Positions 33,175-42,411 of a stretch of 64,000 nt of DNA are shown in pieces. Positions within the stretch are counted from its first letter, which is position 1, and every line of letters begins with the position of its first letter. The DNA comes from Kineothrix sp. IPX-CK (GTDB lineage Bacteria > Bacillota > Clostridia > Lachnospirales > Lachnospiraceae): positions 558,001-622,000 of the forward strand of contig NZ_CP146256.1 of assembly GCF_039134705.1 (NCBI RefSeq). The letters are read 5' to 3'. The translations under genes were made by a program, and so were the position numbers. The notes under the pieces are model-generated. The model had not been told where the DNA came from. It ran no database searches and worked only from the letters and a program-made list of their open reading frames with translations.

Positions 33175-36100
33175 ATGGCATTCACCCATTTACATGTCCA
33201 CACAGAATACAGCCTTTTGGACGGTTCCAATAAAATAAAAGAATACGTAAAACGGGTCAAGGAACTCGGCATGGACAGTGCCGCAATCACCGACCACGGA
33301 GTTATGTATGGTGTCATCGATTTTTATAAAGAAGCGAAGGCCGCAGGAATCAATCCCGTTCTGGGCTGCGAAGTATATGTAGCGCCTAATTCCCGTTTCG
33401 ATAAAGAGATTACAGGCGGTGAAGACAGATACTACCATCTCGTACTCCTTGCAGAAAACAACACAGGCTACGCCAACCTCATGAAAATTGTCAGCCGCGG
33501 ATTTACCGAAGGTTATTACTACAGACCTCGCGTAGATATGGAGGTGCTCAGGGAATTTCATGAAGGAATCATAGCCCTTTCTGCCTGCCTTGCCGGCGAG
33601 GTGCAGAGAAATATATCCAAGGGACTGCCGGAGGAGGCCAAAAAAGCGGCCCGCAAGTACGAAGATTGCTTTGGAAAGGGCAATTATTTTCTGGAATTAC
33701 AGGACCACGGAATCCCGGAGCAGAAGACGGTAAACGCGGCTCTTTTACAAATGAGCAAGGAACTGGATATCCCTCTCGTCGCCACCAACGACGTGCATTA
33801 TACCTATGCGGAGGATGAGAAGCCCCACGATATTTTGTTGTGTATACAGACCGCCAAGAAGCTTGCCGATGAAGACCGCATGCGCTACGAGGGCGGACAA
33901 TATTACGTAAAGAGCGAAGAAGAAATGAAGGGGTTGTTCCCCTATGCGTGGGAGGCGGTGGAGAATACCCAGAGAATCGCGGACCGCTGCCATGTGGATA
34001 TCGAGTTCGGAGTGACCAAGCTACCTCATTTTGAAGTTCCTGAGGGCTATGACTCCTTTACCTATTTGAATAAATTATGTTATGACGGCCTGTACGAGCG
34101 ATACGGAGAGGTGAGCGAAGAGCTTAAGGAACGCTTGGATTACGAGCTGGGCGTTATCCGCTCCATGGGATATGTGGATTACTTCCTTATCGTATGGGAT
34201 TTCATAAACTATGCCAAAATGAACGACATCATAGTCGGCCCGGGACGAGGTTCGGCAGCAGGAAGCATCGTGGCTTACTGCCTGAAGATTACGGACATCG
34301 ACCCGATAAAATATAACCTGCTGTTCGAACGTTTCCTGAATCCGGAGAGAATATCCATGCCGGATATCGATATCGATTTCTGCTTCGAAAGAAGGCAGGA
34401 GGTCATCGATTACGTGGGACGTAAATACGGTACGGACAAGGTGGTGCAGATCGTCACCTTCGGTACTATGGCGGCGAAGGGTGTTATCCGCGACGTGGGA
34501 AGGGTCATGGACCTGCCTTATGCCTATGTGGATACCATTGCCAAAATGATACCCAATGAGCTGAATATTACGATTGACAGAGCGCTTAGTATCAATCCGG
34601 AATTCAGAAAGCTTTACGAGCAGGATGAGCAGGTGCACTATCTCATCGATATGTGTAAGCGTCTGGAGGGTCTTCCCAGACATACCTCCATGCACGCGGC
34701 CGGAGTGGTTATCTGCAGCATGCCTGCGGAGGAATTCGTACCCCTTTCCAGAGGAAGCGACGGCTCCATCACCACCCAGTTTCCCATGACTACCATCGAA
34801 GAGCTGGGGCTGCTGAAAATGGACTTTCTCGGGCTGCGCACACTTACGGTCATCCAGAATGCGGTCCGCCTGATCGAAAAGGGACACGGCATCAAGCTGG
34901 ATATGAATGAAATCGATTATGACGATAAAGCGGTACTTTCCTCCGTCGGAACCGGGCGCACAGACGGAATATTCCAGTTGGAAAGCGGCGGCATGAAGAG
35001 CTTTATGAAAGAGCTGAAGCCCCAGAACCTGGAGGACATCATAGCGGGAATCTCATTATATCGTCCCGGCCCTATGGATTTCATTCCCAAATATATACAA
35101 GGCAAGAATAACCATCATGCCATTACCTATTCCTGCCCTCAGCTAGAGCCTATTCTAAAGCCTACTTACGGCTGTATCGTCTATCAGGAACAGGTTATGC
35201 AGATCGTGCGGGATCTGGGTGGTTATACCCTTGGCAGAAGTGATTTGGTAAGGCGTGCCATGAGCAAGAAGAAGCAGTCCGTAATGGAAAAGGAGCGCAG
35301 TAACTTCATCTACGGAAACGAAGAGGAGGGCGTTCCGGGCTGTGTGGCCAACGGCATAGACGAAAAGACGGCGAGCAAAATATATGGGGATATGATGGAC
35401 TTCGCCAAGTATGCCTTTAATAAGTCTCATGCGGCTTGTTATGCGGTGGTTTCTTACCAGACAGCTTATCTAAAATATTATTATCCCGTGGAATTTATGG
35501 CGGCTCTTCTTACCTCCGTCATAGATTTTTCCAGTAAGGTTTCGGAATATATCATGACCTGCAGGAGTATGGGAATTGCCATTCTGCCCCCCGATATCAA
35601 TGCGGGAGAAGCCGGATTCTCCGTAAGCGGCGGCTCAATACGGTATGCGCTTACGGCAATCAAGGGCGTAGGGCGTCCGGTCATCGATGCGGTGGTGAGG
35701 GAAAGAGAGGAGCGTGGACCTTACACGAACCTAAATGACTTTATCGTCCGTATGGCTGATAAGGATATGAACAAGCGAACCGTGGAAAATTTTATTAAGT
35801 CGGGAGCCCTGGACGACCTGGACGGCACGAGAAAGCAGTTTATGAACGTATACGTGCAGGTCATGGACCGTTTGCATCAGGACAAGAAGAACAATATGGC
35901 GGGACAGATTTCCCTCTTCGACATCGTGTCTGAAGAGGAAAAAGAGGATTACGAAATAAAAATGCCCGATGTCGGAGAATATTCCAAAGAAATGCGCCTT
36001 GCCTTCGAAAAAGAAGTGCTGGGTATCTACGTCAGCGGACATCCTATGGAGGAATACGAAGAGGTATGGAAGAAAAATACGACCAATACTACGGCGGATT

Positions 36101-36624
36101 TTCTTCTGGATGAGGAAAGCGGAGAGACCGAGGCCAAGGACGGGGAGTCCGTCACCATCGGCGGTATCATCGCGGATAAAAAAATAAAATATACAAAAAA
36201 TGATAAGGTGATGGCATTTCTGCAGGTGGAGGATCTGGTAGGAACGGTAGAGGTGATCGTATTCCCCAAGGATTATGAGAAGAATATGGATAAGCTCATA
36301 GAGGACAATAAGGTCTTTGTCAAAGGAAGGGTTTCCGTAGAGGAAGATAAGGACGGTAAGCTGATTTGCGAGAGAATTACCGGTTTCGACGAAATAACGA
36401 AAAAACTTTGGATCAAGTTTTCCACCAAAGAAGCTTATGATCAGGCGGAGCAGGAACTTCTGGATATTCTGGCGGCTTCCGACGGCAGGGATGCGGTAAG
36501 TATTTACGTGGAAAATCCGAAAGCGGTAAAAAATCTGCCTCCAAACAAAAGTGTGAATGCGGATAGAGCGCTGGTGGAAAAACTGGAGATTTTGTATGGT
36601 AAAGACAACATAAAAGTGACGTAA
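33175..36624 (+). CDS. dnaE: DNA polymerase III subunit alpha
   Basis: Replicative polymerase of the DnaE type, 1149 residues. The N-terminal PHP domain begins FTHLHVHTEYSLLDGSNKI with the metal-binding His residues. The polymerase palm has GPGRGSAAGSIVAY and PDIDIDFCFERR with the catalytic Asp pair (about residues 395-400). The fingers and HhH region follow, and the OB domain spans about 1010-1090 (VTIGGIIADKKIKYTKND). QISLFD (about residue 909) is a beta-clamp-binding motif. In Clostridia PolC usually does most elongation and DnaE a primer-extension role, so this is probably the second of two replicases. SD AAGGAGC. Confidence 0.96.
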   Translation: MAFTHLHVHTEYSLLDGSNKIKEYVKRVKELGMDSAAITDHGVMYGVIDFYKEAKAAGINPVLGCEVYVAPNSRFDKEITGGEDRYYHLVLLAENNTGYANLMKIVSRGFTEGYYYRPRVDMEVLREFHEGIIALSACLAGEVQRNISKGLPEEAKKAARKYEDCFGKGNYFLELQDHGIPEQKTVNAALLQMSKELDIPLVATNDVHYTYAEDEKPHDILLCIQTAKKLADEDRMRYEGGQYYVKSEEEMKGLFPYAWEAVENTQRIADRCHVDIEFGVTKLPHFEVPEGYDSFTYLNKLCYDGLYERYGEVSEELKERLDYELGVIRSMGYVDYFLIVWDFINYAKMNDIIVGPGRGSAAGSIVAYCLKITDIDPIKYNLLFERFLNPERISMPDIDIDFCFERRQEVIDYVGRKYGTDKVVQIVTFGTMAAKGVIRDVGRVMDLPYAYVDTIAKMIPNELNITIDRALSINPEFRKLYEQDEQVHYLIDMCKRLEGLPRHTSMHAAGVVICSMPAEEFVPLSRGSDGSITTQFPMTTIEELGLLKMDFLGLRTLTVIQNAVRLIEKGHGIKLDMNEIDYDDKAVLSSVGTGRTDGIFQLESGGMKSFMKELKPQNLEDIIAGISLYRPGPMDFIPKYIQGKNNHHAITYSCPQLEPILKPTYGCIVYQEQVMQIVRDLGGYTLGRSDLVRRAMSKKKQSVMEKERSNFIYGNEEEGVPGCVANGIDEKTASKIYGDMMDFAKYAFNKSHAACYAVVSYQTAYLKYYYPVEFMAALLTSVIDFSSKVSEYIMTCRSMGIAILPPDINAGEAGFSVSGGSIRYALTAIKGVGRPVIDAVVREREERGPYTNLNDFIVRMADKDMNKRTVENFIKSGALDDLDGTRKQFMNVYVQVMDRLHQDKKNNMAGQISLFDIVSEEEKEDYEIKMPDVGEYSKEMRLAFEKEVLGIYVSGHPMEEYEEVWKKNTTNTTADFLLDEESGETEAKDGESVTIGGIIADKKIKYTKNDKVMAFLQVEDLVGTVEVIVFPKDYEKNMDKLIEDNKVFVKGRVSVEEDKDGKLICERITGFDEITKKLWIKFSTKEAYDQAEQELLDILAASDGRDAVSIYVENPKAVKNLPPNKSVNADRALVEKLEILYGKDNIKVT

Positions 36625-36658
36625 TTTTGTATAGGGTTAAAAACACGAAGAAAATATA

Positions 36659-36687
36659 TTGAAAACGGTTCCGAAACAAGGTAGAAT
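36659..36687 (+). promoter_or_regulatory. Promoter of pfkA
   Basis: TTGAAA, 17 bases, TAGAAT. A small hairpin CATCCG/CGGATG (36712-36729) lies in the leader just before the ribosome-binding site. Confidence 0.68.
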
Positions 36688-36744
36688 GTAGTAAGTTAAT
36701 TATCTATCAAAGCATCCGGGTAAACGGATGGAAGAGGTGTGAAA

Positions 36745-37719
36745 ATGGCAAAAGAGATAAAAACGGTTGGAATATTGACGAGCGGAGGAGATGCGCCGGG
36801 AATGAATGCGGCGATTCGCGCCGTAGTAAGAAAGTCGATAGCCAACGGGGTAAAGGTAAAAGGGATAAAAAAAGGTTATCAAGGACTTTTGAATGAAGAG
36901 ATTATAGATTTGGAGAGAAACAGCGTCTCGGATATCATACAAAGGGGAGGGACGATCCTCGGAACAGCACGCTGTGCAGAATTTAAGACGGAGGAAGGAC
37001 AGGAGAAAGGTGCGCAGATCTGCAGGAAGCACGGTATAGACGGTCTTGTGGTCATAGGCGGTGACGGCTCGTACCGCGGTGCGCAGGATTTGGCCAGAAG
37101 AGGAATCAACACCATTGGAATTCCGGGAACGATTGACTTGGATATCACCTGTACGGACTATACGATTGGCTTCGATACCGCGGTGAATACAGCGATGCAG
37201 GCTATCGATAAGGTGCGCGATACGTCTTCTTCTCATGAACGCTGCAGCATTATTGAAGTAATGGGCAGAAACGCAGGCTATATCGCTCTTTGGTGCGGTG
37301 TGGCTAACGGTGCGGAGGATATTCTTCTTCCTGAGAAGTACGATTACAATGAGCAGAGAATCATTAACAATATTATCAATAACAGAAAACGCGGAAAGAC
37401 CCATCATATCATTATCAATGCGGAGGGAATCGGTCATTCTACCTCCATGGCGAGAAGAATAGAGGCGGCTACCGGTATAGAGACCAGAGCGACTATTTTA
37501 GGCTACATGCAAAGAGGCGGAAGTCCTACCTGTAAAGACCGTTTTTATGCGTCTATTATGGGTTCCTATGCGGCGGATATTCTCTGTGAGGGTAAGACCA
37601 ACCGCGTGGTAGGCTATCAGAAGGGCGAATTTCAAGATTTTGATATCGAAGAGGCGCTTGCGATGCAGAAGGGAATACCGGATTACCAATATGAGGTGAG
37701 CAGGGCGCTCTCGATGTAA
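36745..37719 (+). CDS. pfkA: ATP-dependent 6-phosphofructokinase
   Basis: Commits fructose-6-phosphate to glycolysis. The 324-residue protein has ILTSGGDAPGMNAAIRAVVR at the N-terminus (ATP loop), VVIGGDGSYRGAQ (about 98), and the catalytic region GIPGTIDLDITCTDYTIGFDTA with the conserved PGTIDxD (about 125). Gly in GGDGS favours ATP rather than PPi as phosphate donor. The start is the ATG at 36745 with GAAGAGGTG upstream; the in-frame GTG at 36739 is within that SD. Confidence 0.96.
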   Translation: MAKEIKTVGILTSGGDAPGMNAAIRAVVRKSIANGVKVKGIKKGYQGLLNEEIIDLERNSVSDIIQRGGTILGTARCAEFKTEEGQEKGAQICRKHGIDGLVVIGGDGSYRGAQDLARRGINTIGIPGTIDLDITCTDYTIGFDTAVNTAMQAIDKVRDTSSSHERCSIIEVMGRNAGYIALWCGVANGAEDILLPEKYDYNEQRIINNIINNRKRGKTHHIIINAEGIGHSTSMARRIEAATGIETRATILGYMQRGGSPTCKDRFYASIMGSYAADILCEGKTNRVVGYQKGEFQDFDIEEALAMQKGIPDYQYEVSRALSM

Positions 37720-37810
37720 AAAGGCTGAATAGTAACGATAAATATATATTATGGCGGACTCGCATGGAAGTGCTGGTCCGCCTATTGTAAATATGCGGGC
37801 GGTGGAAAGT

Positions 37811-38590
37811 ATGATAACGAGCGTAACCAACAAAAAAGTGAAAAGTATCGTACAATTGAATAAAAAGGCCGGGCTGAGAAGAAAAGAGGGCGTTTTCATT
37901 GCAGAGGGAATTAAAATGTTTTTGGAGGCGCCTTTAGAGAGTATTCTGGAGGTCTATGTGTCGGAGGACATTCACAAGGTTTCACAGATTGTGCAGAAGC
38001 TGGAGCAGTGCAAATATGAAACAGTATCGGAGGAAGTTTTTTCTAAAATATCTGATACCCAGACTCCGCAGGGAATTTTATGTGTGCTAAAGCAGTTTCA
38101 CTACTCGCTGAAAGACATGCTGGGAGGCGGGGAGGTGCCGCTTTTTCTTGTCGCAGAGGGACTCAGGGATCCCGGAAACCTCGGAACCATCCTTCGTGCC
38201 GGAGAAGGTGCGGGGGTGAGCGGAGTGATCATGAGCAAAGATACGGTGGACATATATAATCCGAAGACGATACGCTCCACCATGGGCTCTGTATATCGCG
38301 TGCCGTTTTTTTATGCGGATGATATCGTACAGACGGTAAAGGAACTGCAAAAGAACGGGGTTAAGGTATATGCAGCGCATTTAAGGGGAGAGAAGAGCTA
38401 TTCCCAGTGTGATTATAAGGGAGGTACGGCTTTTTTGATCGGAAATGAGGGCAACGGTTTGTCGGAAGAACTGTCTGAGGCGGCGGATAATTATATAAAG
38501 ATTCCTATGAAGGGACGGGTGGAATCACTGAATGCGGCAGTTTCTGCGTCTCTTCTTATGTATGAAGCGGCAAGGCAGAGGGAAAATTAG
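37811..38590 (+). CDS. SpoU/TrmH family RNA 2'-O-methyltransferase
   Basis: A 259-residue SPOUT enzyme. The N-terminal substrate-binding domain (KKAGLRRKEGVFIAEGIKMF) precedes the knotted catalytic domain with motif 1 EGLRDPGNLGTILRAGEGAG (about 131), motif 2 FLIGNEGNGLSEEL (about 206) and motif 3 IPMKGRVESLNAAVSASLL (about 234). It transfers a methyl from SAM to a ribose of rRNA or tRNA; the target nucleotide is not clear. The start is the ATG at 37811 with GGTGGAAAG. A longer frame to 37751 would translate a GC-rich hairpin (GGCGGAC/GTCCGCC, 37753-37782) that more likely belongs to the pfkA 3' end. Confidence 0.9.
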   Translation: MITSVTNKKVKSIVQLNKKAGLRRKEGVFIAEGIKMFLEAPLESILEVYVSEDIHKVSQIVQKLEQCKYETVSEEVFSKISDTQTPQGILCVLKQFHYSLKDMLGGGEVPLFLVAEGLRDPGNLGTILRAGEGAGVSGVIMSKDTVDIYNPKTIRSTMGSVYRVPFFYADDIVQTVKELQKNGVKVYAAHLRGEKSYSQCDYKGGTAFLIGNEGNGLSEELSEAADNYIKIPMKGRVESLNAAVSASLLMYEAARQREN

Positions 38591-38607
38591 AAACGGAGGG
38601 ATAAGAT

Positions 38608-39402
38608 ATGCGGATAGGATTTATAGGACTAGGAAATATGGCGAAGGCCATCATTGGAGGTATGCTGAAGCAAAATATCGTGACGCAGGCGGAAATCATC
38701 GGATCGTCGAAGACGGAGGCGACGATGGAAAAAATGCGCAAGGAATTCGGCATTCGCACCACAGAAAGCAACAAAGAGACGGCGGCGGAAGCGGATGTAC
38801 TCATTCTTGCGGTAAAGCCCATTTTTTTCCCCGAGGTAATAGCCGAAATACGGGATGAAATAACAGAGGATAAGCTGCTCATCAGCATCGCGGCGGGAAA
38901 GACTATGGAGTGGATAGAGAAGGAGTTTGCAAAGCCCATAAAGCTTATCCGCTGCATGCCTAATACCCCGGCGTTAGTAGGAGAAGGATGTACGGCTGTA
39001 TGTGTCAATTCGTCAGTAAAGAGGGATGAAGAGGAGTTCTGCATAAAGCTGATGGGAAGCTTCGGCAAAGCCATCTCTATTCCAGAGAGGCTGATGGACG
39101 CAGCAGGAGCAGTATCCGGCAGCTCTCCGGCTTATGTATTCATGTTTATAGAAGCTATGGCGGATGCAGCGGTAGGGGCTGGAATGCCGAGGAAGCAGGC
39201 CTATGAGTTCGCCGCTCAGGCGGTGCTTGGAAGTGCGAAGATGGTATTGGAGACCGGAATGCATCCGGGAGAATTAAAAGACATGGTATGTTCTCCCGGA
39301 GGAACCACTATCGAGGGCGTCAGGGTGCTGGAAGAGAAAGGAATGCGCTCGGCGGTAACGGAAGCATTAAGTGCCTGCGTGGAGAAGTCGAAAAAGTTAT
39401 AA
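38608..39402 (+). CDS. proC: Pyrroline-5-carboxylate reductase
   Basis: Last step of proline synthesis: reduces pyrroline-5-carboxylate with NAD(P)H. The Rossmann start is MRIGFIGLGNMAKAIIGGML, the middle has VLILAVKPIFFPEV and IRCMPNTPALVGEG (about 110), and the C-terminal dimer domain carries the signature DMVCSPGGTTIEGVRVLEEK (about 228). 264 residues, usual length. It starts 17 bases after the methyltransferase gene with CGGAGGG and is probably in the same transcript. Confidence 0.96.
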   Translation: MRIGFIGLGNMAKAIIGGMLKQNIVTQAEIIGSSKTEATMEKMRKEFGIRTTESNKETAAEADVLILAVKPIFFPEVIAEIRDEITEDKLLISIAAGKTMEWIEKEFAKPIKLIRCMPNTPALVGEGCTAVCVNSSVKRDEEEFCIKLMGSFGKAISIPERLMDAAGAVSGSSPAYVFMFIEAMADAAVGAGMPRKQAYEFAAQAVLGSAKMVLETGMHPGELKDMVCSPGGTTIEGVRVLEEKGMRSAVTEALSACVEKSKKL

Positions 39403-39490
39403 AATTTGTAACATATGTGGGGAAATAAGGAAAAATTATCACATAGTTTTTACGGGACAAGTGTATAAAATCAAGGAAAACAGCGTAAAC

Positions 39491-39519
39491 TTGACAATGA
39501 CTGCTTCATTTGTTATTAT
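39491..39519 (+). promoter_or_regulatory. Promoter of the SleB-type hydrolase gene
   Basis: TTGACA, 17 bases, TATTAT; both hexamers close to consensus. About 110 bases upstream of the start. Confidence 0.72.
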
Positions 39520-39629
39520 TATTCGCGTAATAAAATTAACAAATTTGTAATAATTACATATGATAGCAGTAAGAGTAAGTGTTTTTTGCAGGAATATTTT
39601 GCATGGAGCATAAGCTTGGAGGGAATGAA

Positions 39630-40784
39630 ATGTCAAGAAGCATAAAGCTGTTTTATAGGCTGTCAGGTATTATACTGGCAATTGTCATGCTGATGTCCAT
39701 GGATATCAGGGCGGCGGCCGGCGAAAATACTACAGGCAGCAGGGAATATTTGGATTCACTTACCGTAGGAGTGGCCAGGATACTGGATCCCAGCACGGAA
39801 GCCAGAGTTGAGAGCAGTGTGTCGGAGAATTCGGCACAAGTATCCGCTGAGAGTGTTACTTCGGAAGAGTCTGTATTTAGTAGTACGGTTCAGGAAGAGA
39901 AGGCAGAGCCTGTCGAGCAAGAGCAACCGGAATCGAATCTCGTTATGGCGGATGTTCAGAACGCGTTGAATGTGCGGGCAGAGGCCAGCGAGGATGCGGA
40001 AAAGGTAGGATTGTTATACAAAGACTGCGGCGGTAAGATTTTGGAAAGAAGGGACGGATGGACGAAATTGCAGTCCGGCGATTTGGTAGGATGGGCCAAC
40101 GATGAATATCTTCTTTTCGGTGAGGATGCCAAAGAGATGGCGGGAGAAGTAGGTAATCTTATCGTAACCATAGAGACGGATGCATTACGAGTACGTAGGG
40201 AGCCTAACACCGAGGCGGGCATATATGTGCTGATGGCACAGGACGATGAGCTGGATGTGATCGAGGTGGTGGACGATGACTGGATCAGTGTGGCATACGG
40301 CAATGAGATAGGCTATGTTTCATCTGAATTCGTGAATCTGGACTTCCACATCGACGAGGGTGAGACCGTCACCGCAATCAAGGCGAGGGAAAAAGCGGAG
40401 GCAGAAGCCAAGGCGAAGCTCACGACTAATCAAGGAGCTGTTGTGGTAGGTGCGGACGATACAAGACTTCTCGCTGCGTTGATTTATTGTGAAGCGGGGA
40501 ATCAGGGCTACGAAGGACATCTGGCGGTAGGAGCCGTGGTCATGAACCGAGTAAGGAGCGGTGCATATCCGAATTCCATTACGGGTGTCATTTACGCTTC
40601 GGGCCAGTTCACTCCCGCGCTTAACGGGAAAGTAGCTAAGGTCTATGGAGGAAATATTCCGGAAAGCTGTATAAAGGCGGCGCAGGAAGCGATAGGCGGC
40701 GCATCCAATGTAGGAACGGCAACCCATTTCAAGAGAGCCGGCGCTCATGATGGAATCGTAATAGGAGACCATGTATTCTGGTAA
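39630..40784 (+). CDS. Secreted SH3-SleB cell wall hydrolase
   Basis: A 384-residue exported protein. The N-terminal signal peptide is seen as a basic start, then LSGIILAIVMLMSMDIRAAA. A low-complexity Ser/Glu linker follows, then two bacterial SH3 domains (ALNVRAEASEDAEKVG and DALRVRREPNTEAGIY), and a C-terminal Hydrolase_2 (SleB-like) domain. The catalytic Glu is in IYCEAGNQGYEGHLAVGAVV, and AVVMNRV and FTPALNG are also typical. Such enzymes are lytic transglycosylases used in spore cortex breakdown or wall turnover. The start is the ATG at 39630 with GGAGGG; upstream ATGs lack an SD. Confidence 0.9.
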   Translation: MSRSIKLFYRLSGIILAIVMLMSMDIRAAAGENTTGSREYLDSLTVGVARILDPSTEARVESSVSENSAQVSAESVTSEESVFSSTVQEEKAEPVEQEQPESNLVMADVQNALNVRAEASEDAEKVGLLYKDCGGKILERRDGWTKLQSGDLVGWANDEYLLFGEDAKEMAGEVGNLIVTIETDALRVRREPNTEAGIYVLMAQDDELDVIEVVDDDWISVAYGNEIGYVSSEFVNLDFHIDEGETVTAIKAREKAEAEAKAKLTTNQGAVVVGADDTRLLAALIYCEAGNQGYEGHLAVGAVVMNRVRSGAYPNSITGVIYASGQFTPALNGKVAKVYGGNIPESCIKAAQEAIGGASNVGTATHFKRAGAHDGIVIGDHVFW

Positions 40785-40803
40785 GCGGCATTTTTCTGAT
40801 TAT

Positions 40804-40843
40804 AAGGTTTTGTGCGTACTCAATATGCACAAAACCTTTTATC
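40804..40843 (+). terminator. Terminator after the SleB-type hydrolase
   Basis: Perfect 12-base arms AAGGTTTTGTGC and GCACAAAACCTT, then TTATCTT. Confidence 0.88.
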
Positions 40844-40964
40844 TTATAGGAAGTACGTCCTATAAGATAAAAGCCCTTCGGGCAGGATGCGCAGCTGCGC
40901 GCGCGGAACAAAAGCTGTGCTGCCGAGGATTTGGCTGTGAGAGTGTGCGAAGCACACTTTTGTT
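40837..40964. repeat. Cluster of nested hairpins downstream of the hydrolase gene
   Basis: Directly after the terminator come a perfect 15-base inverted repeat TTTTATCTTATAGGA with TCCTATAAGATAAAA (40837-40872), a GCCC-TTCG-GGC tetraloop hairpin (40873-40883), a GCGCAGCTGCGC palindrome (about 40889-40900), and AACAAAAGCTGTGCT (40907-40921) pairing with AGCACACTTTTGTT (40951-40964). The last arm recurs alone at 46985-46999. No gene is supported here. Confidence 0.65.
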
Positions 40965-41038
40965 ATGTGTAAATGTAATATTGAATAAAACGCCGAAATA
41001 TAGTAAGATATAAGAAAGTCATGGAAGGGAGACTGATT

Positions 41039-41482
41039 ATGGATTACACTATTTTATGGCTTATTGCACTGGTTTTGTTTATAGTGGTTGAGATAGGGAC
41101 GATGGGACTTACAACCATCTGGTTTGCAGGAGGTGCTCTCGTAGCAGTAATTGCCGCGGTTTTTGGAGCTCCGGTTGCTTTGCAGATAGTCCTTTTTTTA
41201 GCGGTATCTCTTGTGCTTCTTTATTTTACAAGACCTATTGCAGTAAGGTACTTCAACAAGGACAGGGTGAAGACGAATGCGGAGAGCCTTGTAGGAAGAC
41301 AGGCAATTGTCACCAGCGAGATCGATAATCTGCAGGGGATCGGACAAGTGACTGTTAACGGGCTGGAATGGTCCGCACGGATGTCGGATGATAATGTGAA
41401 GCTGACAACAGGAAGCGTAGTGAACATAGTTGCTATTAACGGGGTGAAACTCATTGTTGACGAAAGGAAAGAGGAGAATTAA
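41039..41482 (+). CDS. NfeD family membrane protein (short form)
   Basis: A 147-residue NfeD-like protein without the ClpP-type protease domain of long forms. Two or three N-terminal membrane helices (ILWLIALVLFIVVEIGTMGL ... AVIAAVFGA) are followed by an OB-fold C-terminal domain (LVGRQAIVTSEIDNLQGIGQ ... GVKLIVDER). It lies 2 bases before an SPFH protein gene, the standard pairing in which NfeD and SPFH proteins form a membrane-microdomain complex. The start is the ATG at 41039 with AAGGGAG. Confidence 0.9.
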   Translation: MDYTILWLIALVLFIVVEIGTMGLTTIWFAGGALVAVIAAVFGAPVALQIVLFLAVSLVLLYFTRPIAVRYFNKDRVKTNAESLVGRQAIVTSEIDNLQGIGQVTVNGLEWSARMSDDNVKLTTGSVVNIVAINGVKLIVDERKEEN

Positions 41483-41484
41483 TT

Positions 41485-42411
41485 ATGGTAATATTAGCGA
41501 TTGTTTTAGTCATACTTATTTTGGTCTTGGTATCCTGTATCAAGATCGTGCCGCAGGCAAGTGCGATTGTTTTGGAAAGACTCGGCGCTTATCAGAGTAC
41601 ATGGTCGGTAGGACTTCACTTCAAAGTGCCGTTTATCGATAGAGTAGCGAGGCGGGTAAACCTGAAGGAGCAGGTAGCAGATTTCGCTCCCCAGCCGGTA
41701 ATTACAAAGGATAACGTAACGATGCGTATCGATACGGTAATATTTTTCCAGATTACGGATCCGAAGCTTTATGCATACGGAGTAGAGAATCCGATTATGG
41801 CTATCGAGAATCTGGCAGCGACGACGCTGCGTAATATCATCGGTGATATGGAGCTGGATCAGACGCTCACCTCCAGAGAAGTCGTTAATACGAAGATGAG
41901 AGCAACTCTCGATTCTGCCACCGACCCGTGGGGAATCAAGGTGAATCGTGTGGAACTTAAGAATATCGTTCCTCCTGCCGCTATTCAGGATGCCATGGAG
42001 AAGCAGATGAAGGCGGAACGTGAACGCCGCGAGGCCATTCTGAGAGCGGAAGGCGAGAAGAAGTCTACGATTCTCGTAGCGGAAGGCCAGAAGGAATCGG
42101 TGATTCTGGAAGCAGAGGCTCATAAGCAATCAGCGATTCTTGGCGCAGAAGCGGAGAAGATGAAGATGATCCGTGAGGCGGAAGGTGAGGCAGAAGCGAT
42201 TCTTACGGTACAGAAGGCGACAGCGGACGGCATTCGCATGATACGCGAAGCAGGTGCGGATCAGGCAGTTATTACGCTTAAGAGTCTTGAAGCGTTTGCG
42301 AAAGCGGCGGACGGCAAGGCGACCAAGATTATCATTCCTTCTGAGATTCAAGGTGTGGCAGGTCTGGTTTCCTCCATTAAGGAAATCGCTGTGGATGGTA
42401 CCATCGATTGA
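41485..42411 (+). CDS. SPFH/Band 7 domain protein (QmcA/stomatin-like)
   Basis: A 308-residue membrane scaffold protein. One N-terminal membrane helix (VILAIVLVILILVLVSCI), then the SPFH domain (IVPQASAIVLERLGAYQSTW to about 190), and an Ala/Glu-rich coiled coil (EAILRAEGEKKSTILVAEGQ and similar repeats, about 185-265). Stomatin-like members form large rings at the membrane and assist proteases or stress responses. It is coupled with the NfeD gene. A large double-hairpin element begins exactly at its stop codon. Confidence 0.92.
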   Translation: MVILAIVLVILILVLVSCIKIVPQASAIVLERLGAYQSTWSVGLHFKVPFIDRVARRVNLKEQVADFAPQPVITKDNVTMRIDTVIFFQITDPKLYAYGVENPIMAIENLAATTLRNIIGDMELDQTLTSREVVNTKMRATLDSATDPWGIKVNRVELKNIVPPAAIQDAMEKQMKAERERREAILRAEGEKKSTILVAEGQKESVILEAEAHKQSAILGAEAEKMKMIREAEGEAEAILTVQKATADGIRMIREAGADQAVITLKSLEAFAKAADGKATKIIIPSEIQGVAGLVSSIKEIAVDGTID

